Source: Rhodobacter sp.
GTDB taxonomy: Bacteria; Pseudomonadota; Alphaproteobacteria; Rhodobacterales; Rhodobacteraceae
Length of the DNA stretch: 9,535 nt
Assembly: GCA_013824055.1 (NCBI GenBank)
Contig: PNNE01000379.1
Coordinates: forward strand, 1 to 9,535
Direction of reading: 5' to 3'
How positions within the stretch are numbered: position 1 is the first letter of the stretch; each line of letters opens with the position of its first letter. Positions 6,022-9,535 of the stretch are shown here, one piece after another. The notes beneath the pieces are model-generated. The model had not been told where the DNA came from and searched no databases. It saw only the letters and a program-made list of their open reading frames with translations. A program made the position numbers and the translations under genes.

Positions 6022-7361
6022 CTCGCAAGCTATTTGGCACCGATGGCGTCCGGGGGCGGGCGAACAGCTGGCCGATGACGGCAGAGCTTGCGCTGAAACT
6101 GGGCGCGGCGGCGGGTCGGTACTTCCGCCGGGACGGCTCGGCCGCGCATCGCGTGGTGATCGGCAAGGACACCCGGCTTTCGGGATACATGCTGGAAAAC
6201 GCGCTGACGGCGGGGTTCTGTTCGACGGGCATGAACGTGCTGCTTCTGGGTCCGGTGCCGACCCCGGCGGTGGGCTACCTCACGCGGTCGATGCGGGCCG
6301 ATGTGGGGGTGATGATCAGCGCCAGCCACAACCCGCACCAGGACAACGGGATCAAGTTCTTCGGGCCGGACGGGTTCAAGCTGTCGGACGCCGCCGAGGC
6401 CGAGATCGAGGCGATGGTCGAGGGCGAGATCCAGCCGGCCAAGCCCGAGAACATCGGCCGCGCCAAGCGGATCGAGGACGGGCGCGGGCGGTATCAGGAA
6501 TTCGTCAAGACCTCGTTCCCGACGGGCCTGCGGCTGGATGGGCTGAAAGTGGTGATCGACTGCGCGAACGGGGCGGCCTACAAGGCGGCGCCCGAAGTCC
6601 TGTGGGAGCTGGGGGCCGAGGTGATCCCGGTCGGCGTCCACCCGAACGGGACCAACATCAACGACCGCTGCGGCTCGACCCATACCGAGACCGCCGCCGA
6701 GGCGGTGGTCGCCCACGGCGCGCATGTCGGGATTTCGCTGGATGGCGATGCCGACCGGATCATGATCCTGGACGAGACGGGTCGCGTTGCGGACGGGGAT
6801 CAGATCATGGCGCTGCTGGCCGCGCGTTGGGCCGAGGAGGGGCGGCTGTCGGGCGGCGCCCTGGTGGCGACGGTGATGTCGAACCTGGGGCTGGAGCGGT
6901 TCCTGGAAGGGCGCGGGCTGCGGCTGGAGCGGACGGCGGTGGGCGACCGCTACGTGGTGGAACGCATGCGCGAGGGCGGGTTCAACCTGGGCGGCGAGCA
7001 ATCGGGCCACATCGTGATGACCGACTATGCGACGACCGGGGACGGGCTGGTCGCGGGCCTGCAGTTCCTGTCCGAGATGGTCCGGACCGGGCGGCCGGCG
7101 TCAGAGCTGACCCGGTCCTTCGCGACGGTGCCGCAGATGCTGAGGAATGTCCGGTTCAGTGCCGGGGCCAGGCCGCTGGACGTCGCCGCGGTGCAAGAGG
7201 TGATTCGGGCCAGCGAGCAGCGGATCGCGGGGCTGGGTCGCATCCTGATCCGGAAATCGGGGACCGAGCCGCTGATCCGGGTCATGGCAGAATGCGAGGA
7301 CGAGATCCTGCTTGCCGCCGTGGTCGACGAGATCGTCGGCGCGGTGGAGGCGGCGGTCTGA
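6018..7361 (+). CDS. glmM: Phosphoglucosamine mutase
   Basis: GlmM isomerizes glucosamine-6-phosphate to glucosamine-1-phosphate, feeding UDP-GlcNAc for peptidoglycan and lipopolysaccharide. The 447-aa length is normal for the family. Visible motifs are the N-terminal FGTDGVRGRAN, the phospho-serine loop ISASHNPHQDNG (Ser103), the metal loop DGDADR (Asp242, Asp244, Asp246), the sugar-binding GGEQSGH, and the C-terminal phosphate loop RKSGTEPLIRVM. ATG 6018 overlaps the folP stop by four bases and has GGAGA at 6006-6010 with seven bases' spacing, so the two genes are very likely translationally coupled. The enzyme must be activated by phosphorylation of the loop serine, a known trait of the family. 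No damage is visible. Confidence 0.98.
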   Translation: MTRKLFGTDGVRGRANSWPMTAELALKLGAAAGRYFRRDGSAAHRVVIGKDTRLSGYMLENALTAGFCSTGMNVLLLGPVPTPAVGYLTRSMRADVGVMISASHNPHQDNGIKFFGPDGFKLSDAAEAEIEAMVEGEIQPAKPENIGRAKRIEDGRGRYQEFVKTSFPTGLRLDGLKVVIDCANGAAYKAAPEVLWELGAEVIPVGVHPNGTNINDRCGSTHTETAAEAVVAHGAHVGISLDGDADRIMILDETGRVADGDQIMALLAARWAEEGRLSGGALVATVMSNLGLERFLEGRGLRLERTAVGDRYVVERMREGGFNLGGEQSGHIVMTDYATTGDGLVAGLQFLSEMVRTGRPASELTRSFATVPQMLRNVRFSAGARPLDVAAVQEVIRASEQRIAGLGRILIRKSGTEPLIRVMAECEDEILLAAVVDEIVGAVEAAV

Positions 7362-7432
7362 CCTCGACAAGCCGCCCGGTCGCGGCAAGGCGGTCTTGGC
7401 ATTTGCCCGCGGGCCTGGACGTCAGGCAGGAT

Positions 7433-7454
7433 CCGGTCGGGTCAGGCCGACCGG
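7433..7454. terminator. Hairpin between convergent genes, probable bidirectional terminator
   Basis: CCGGTCGG (7433-7440) and CCGACCGG (7447-7454) form a perfect 8-bp GC-rich stem with a six-base loop. It lies 71 bases after the glmM stop and 18 bases beyond the stop of the convergent glycosyltransferase gene. There is no clear T-tract on either side, so it may act as a transcript-end stabilizer or with Rho. A weaker CCGCC/GGCGG pairing lies at about 7372-7393. Confidence 0.5.
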
Positions 7455-7472
7455 CGCCAGCCAGGCCGTGGA

Positions 7473-8513
7473 TCAGGCCGCAGCTTCGGTGAGGTCCACT
7501 GTCCGCAGGATTTCGTCAAGATCGGCGTGATACCCGGTCTCGACCGAGCCTTTCAGCACCACGAATCCCGGGGCCACATCATGGGCACGCGACAGTCCGA
7601 CCTGGCGCAGGGTAAAGCGGTCCTGCGGCACCAGGACCACCATCCTGCTGCCGGGCCGGAGCGACAGGTGCGCGTGATCCAGATGACTGCCGTCGATGCT
7701 GACCACGATCCTTGCGGGACAAAGTGCGCGCTGCATCGTCTCGACCGAGGTGTTGGCGATGTCGATCACCTGCCAGTTCCGGGCGAGCAGCGCTTCGATC
7801 AGGGCGTCCTCGTTCGCGATCCAGCGCGGCGCCCCGGTCCGGCCGCGGCGCAGATAGACCGCCGTTTCGCCCGGACTGCCGTACCGGGCCTGAAGCTGGT
7901 CCCGGATGCGGTTGTAGCGGGCGACCTTGTGGCTGCCCTGACCGAAGTCCTGGTAGGTGACAAGCTGGTCGGCCAGGACCGACCGGTCGGGCAGGGCGGG
8001 CAGCGCCAGAGCCTCCAGATAGGCGGGGCAATGCGCCCAGGCCGGGTCATGTGGCATCCAGAGTGCGCCGACCTCCGGCTCGATCAGGGCGGTGGGGATG
8101 GAATCGGTCAGCCAGTGCCCGAAGTAGCGCCAGCTGACCCAACTGTGGCAATAGCGCAGGACCGGCACCTGCGCGACCGGCCGGACAATGTCGGACAGTC
8201 CGAACCCCTTGCCGTAGCGTTCATGCTTGCGCCAGGTCGCAAAGCCGGCGCGACGGACCAGGGCCGAGCGCCAGACATGCCGCAGGACCGGGGCATGGGT
8301 GACGACGGTCTCGCGGGCCACCTGCACGTGGTAGGCGATTGTCGAATGTTCGTCGGTTCCGGTGACACGGTCCAGCATCCCGTCCAGGCAGGCCGGCGGG
8401 CGCACGGCGACAGTCTCGGCGGGTTGCAGGACCTGACTGTCCGGCTGGCCGGGCCCAAGCAGTCGTTGCAGGATCGGGGCGGTCAACGGGGAAAACCGCG
8501 CAAGCAATGACAC
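7473..8513 (-). CDS. Glycosyltransferase, GT61 (DUF563) type
   Basis: This 346-aa product resembles the GT61/DUF563 family, which includes xylosyl- and N-acetylglucosaminyl-transferases and many bacterial surface-glycan enzymes. Family-like parts are FGHWLTDSIP (His133), YLRRGRTGAPRWIANED (about 220-236, matching the family's RRxxxxR...NE pattern) and a late SIDGSHLDHAHL (272-283) followed by PGS and VLVPQDRF. The usual GxHGAxLxN motif is replaced by DGSHLDHA, so this is a variant subgroup. No signal peptide or membrane segment is seen, so it is probably cytoplasmic. The start is uncertain. GTG 8513 has GGGGTG six bases upstream. GTG 8522 is equally in frame, and ATG 8657 would overlap the preceding gene. 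The gene follows another glycosyltransferase gene by 109 bases on the same strand, so the two are probably cotranscribed. Donor and acceptor cannot be read from the sequence. Confidence 0.78.
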   Translation of the reverse strand: MSLLARFSPLTAPILQRLLGPGQPDSQVLQPAETVAVRPPACLDGMLDRVTGTDEHSTIAYHVQVARETVVTHAPVLRHVWRSALVRRAGFATWRKHERYGKGFGLSDIVRPVAQVPVLRYCHSWVSWRYFGHWLTDSIPTALIEPEVGALWMPHDPAWAHCPAYLEALALPALPDRSVLADQLVTYQDFGQGSHKVARYNRIRDQLQARYGSPGETAVYLRRGRTGAPRWIANEDALIEALLARNWQVIDIANTSVETMQRALCPARIVVSIDGSHLDHAHLSLRPGSRMVVLVPQDRFTLRQVGLSRAHDVAPGFVVLKGSVETGYHADLDEILRTVDLTEAAA

Positions 8514-8522
8514 CAATGACAC
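8505..8522. repeat. Perfect tandem 9-bp repeat at the GT61 gene start
   Basis: CAATGACAC occurs twice in direct succession (8505-8513 and 8514-8522). On the minus strand this reads GTGTCATTG twice, encoding Val-Ser-Leu twice, and each copy begins with a GTG that could start the GT61 gene. A unit of nine keeps the frame. Confidence 0.85.
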
Positions 8523-8558
8523 CCCGCATGACAGCCGATTCCGGTCAGGATGCCACAA

Positions 8559-8629
8559 GGCCGGGGATTCGCGCAGTCCTTGCGTGTGGAAAGCCGGGGC
8601 AGCGCCACCAGGCCGGGGACATTCAGTCC
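8559..8629. repeat. Imperfect direct repeat in the gap between the two glycosyltransferase genes
   Basis: GGCCGGGGA followed closely by CAGTCC occurs at 8559-8579 and again at 8611-8629, 52 bases apart. A partial copy, GCCGGGG, lies near 8593. The right-hand copy covers the stop codon of the upstream glycosyltransferase gene (TGA at 8623-8625 on the minus strand). There a small GGAC/GTCC hairpin (8617-8629) can also form. The similarity is short and may be incidental. Confidence 0.3.
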
Positions 8630-9405
8630 GGTTTGCCCGTTCTGCGGGCAAGAGCATAGTCGCCAGAATAGGCCAGGCTGCCGTGGTGGGTGATCTTCGC
8701 GGTCTCGTGGCACCAGATCTCGCCGTTGCAGCCCGCGACCCAGCGGCGGCAGAACGAGGTGTCCTCGCCATGCATCACCGCGCCGTCGCGCCCGCGCAGG
8801 TGGCTGAAGAAGTCGTGGAAATCCGCGCCGGGGTAGCCGGGGCCGTTGAAGCCGGGGACAGGTTTCGCGGTGCCGGTGGCGACCATGCGCTCGGGCACGG
8901 CGCGGCGCAGCAGAAGGAAGCCGGTGCCGACGCCGGGGACCTTGCGGAAGCCGCCCCGCACCTCGTGCGGCCAGGGTTGGCCCGCCTCGAAGGTCTCGGC
9001 GACATTGTAGCGCAGCGACCGGGCCAGCAGGTCGGCGGTCGAGGCGCGCATGGCCTGGGGTTTTGCGGCTTCGGCTTCGATCAGGGTGCGAAAGGCCTGC
9101 CAGCGCATCTGGCGCTGCGGATAGGGCGCGCAGGTGAAGTCGGCATCGAAGTCGAGCAGGTCGAAGAAAAGCTGGGCCGGATAGCTCATGTCGCTGTCCA
9201 GGAGCAGGGCATGGGTGAACTGCTTCTGCGCCAGGAAATACGACATCAGGTAATTGCGCGAGATGACGAGGTCGGACCACTCCCAGGTCCTCACCGCGAA
9301 GGCGACCTTGCGGCGGGCCATCGCCTGCGTAAGGCCGATCAGGCTGAGCATGGCGGGCGTGTGGACCTGGCCGCCGGTCGGCATCAGGATGATAACGGTG
9401 GCCAT
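8623..9405 (-). CDS. Putative GT-A-fold glycosyltransferase with DSD motif
   Basis: The 260-aa product looks like a small nucleotide-sugar-dependent glycosyltransferase of a kind often labelled hypothetical or phage-like glycosyltransferase. The order of motifs is typical: an N-terminal strand ATVIILMPTGG; WSDLVISRNYLM (Arg50-Asn51); the metal-binding HALLLDSDMSYP (DSD at 70-72); FTCAPYPQRQMRW; GTGFLLLRR (160-168); HGEDTSFCRRW (Glu214-Asp215, a probable acidic catalytic pair); and ITHHGSL (His240-241). It has no signal peptide or membrane helix, so it should act in the cytoplasm. I chose ATG 9405 because the protein then begins directly with the first beta strand and AGGGG lies about ten bases upstream. 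The in-frame ATG at 9453 would add 16 unpromising residues. Its partner is the GT61-type gene downstream. The sugar and acceptor are not predictable from what is visible. Confidence 0.75.
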   Translation of the reverse strand: MATVIILMPTGGQVHTPAMLSLIGLTQAMARRKVAFAVRTWEWSDLVISRNYLMSYFLAQKQFTHALLLDSDMSYPAQLFFDLLDFDADFTCAPYPQRQMRWQAFRTLIEAEAAKPQAMRASTADLLARSLRYNVAETFEAGQPWPHEVRGGFRKVPGVGTGFLLLRRAVPERMVATGTAKPVPGFNGPGYPGADFHDFFSHLRGRDGAVMHGEDTSFCRRWVAGCNGEIWCHETAKITHHGSLAYSGDYALARRTGKPD

Positions 9406-9478
9406 CTGGCGGTCGCCCCTTTCGGCATCTCGGCGGCAAGGTGCCAAAGCCACCCGGGGAATTCAAAGGAAAACGGAA

Positions 9479-9526
9479 CCGGGGCGTCCCGGCGCGGTTG
9501 GGATCGTGACGGCACCGTGGGGTGCC
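9479..9526. other. Two small GC hairpins upstream of the glycosyltransferase pair
   Basis: CCGGG/CCCGG (9479-9492, loop GCGT) and GGCACC/GGTGCC (9511-9526, loop GTGG) lie in the 130-base non-coding end of the window. On the minus strand they precede the glycosyltransferase gene and could belong to the end of a gene outside the window or to a 5' leader. No convincing promoter was found here. Confidence 0.3.
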
Positions 9527-9535
9527 CTTTGACCT

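Noticed and set aside
7527..8510. A 327-codon plus-strand open frame opposite the GT61-type gene
   Set aside because: No recognisable domain; the minus strand carries the GT61-like motifs and a plausible start.
9430..9460. A sigma-54 type promoter (TGGC...TTGC on the minus strand) before the glycosyltransferase gene
   Set aside because: The GG and GC elements are 12 bases apart instead of the required 10, so the match is not valid.

Overview
High-GC DNA with strong third-position G/C bias. The plus-strand gene order glyS, PPDK-like gene, SleB-type hydrolase, folB, folP, glmM, together with an oversized FolB and an N-terminally extended FolP, points to an alphaproteobacterium of the Rhodobacteraceae (Paracoccus/Rhodobacter type). 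This placement rests on recalled family knowledge and gene style, not on a search.

Layout. The window opens inside the 3' end of glyS (glycyl-tRNA synthetase beta chain). After 91 bases comes a GTG-started gene for an 848-aa pyruvate,phosphate dikinase homologue. Its phospho-histidine and PEP/pyruvate domains look intact, but its ATP-binding domain lacks several expected residues. A 187-base gap with two inverted repeats follows, then a secreted SleB/Hydrolase_2 cell-wall hydrolase. Next comes a tight folate and cell-wall precursor cluster: folB (dihydroneopterin aldolase with a C-terminal domain I cannot assign, interrupted here by an apparent one-base deletion near 4316-4320), folP (dihydropteroate synthase) and glmM (phosphoglucosamine mutase). 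folP and glmM overlap in an ATGA. glmM runs convergently into two minus-strand glycosyltransferase genes, with a GC-rich hairpin between them. These two genes are a GT-A-like enzyme with a DSD motif and, downstream of it, a GT61 (DUF563)-type enzyme.

How the genes work together. FolB and FolP catalyse two steps of folate synthesis; no folK is present here, so the kinase step must be encoded elsewhere. GlmM supplies glucosamine-1-phosphate for UDP-GlcNAc, and the hydrolase probably acts on peptidoglycan. The two glycosyltransferases look like a small accessory surface-polysaccharide or protein-glycosylation pair. No tRNA, rRNA, CRISPR array, insertion sequence or prophage was seen. The best leads are the PPDK homologue with an eroded nucleotide site, the unassigned FolB C-terminal domain, and the folB frameshift.
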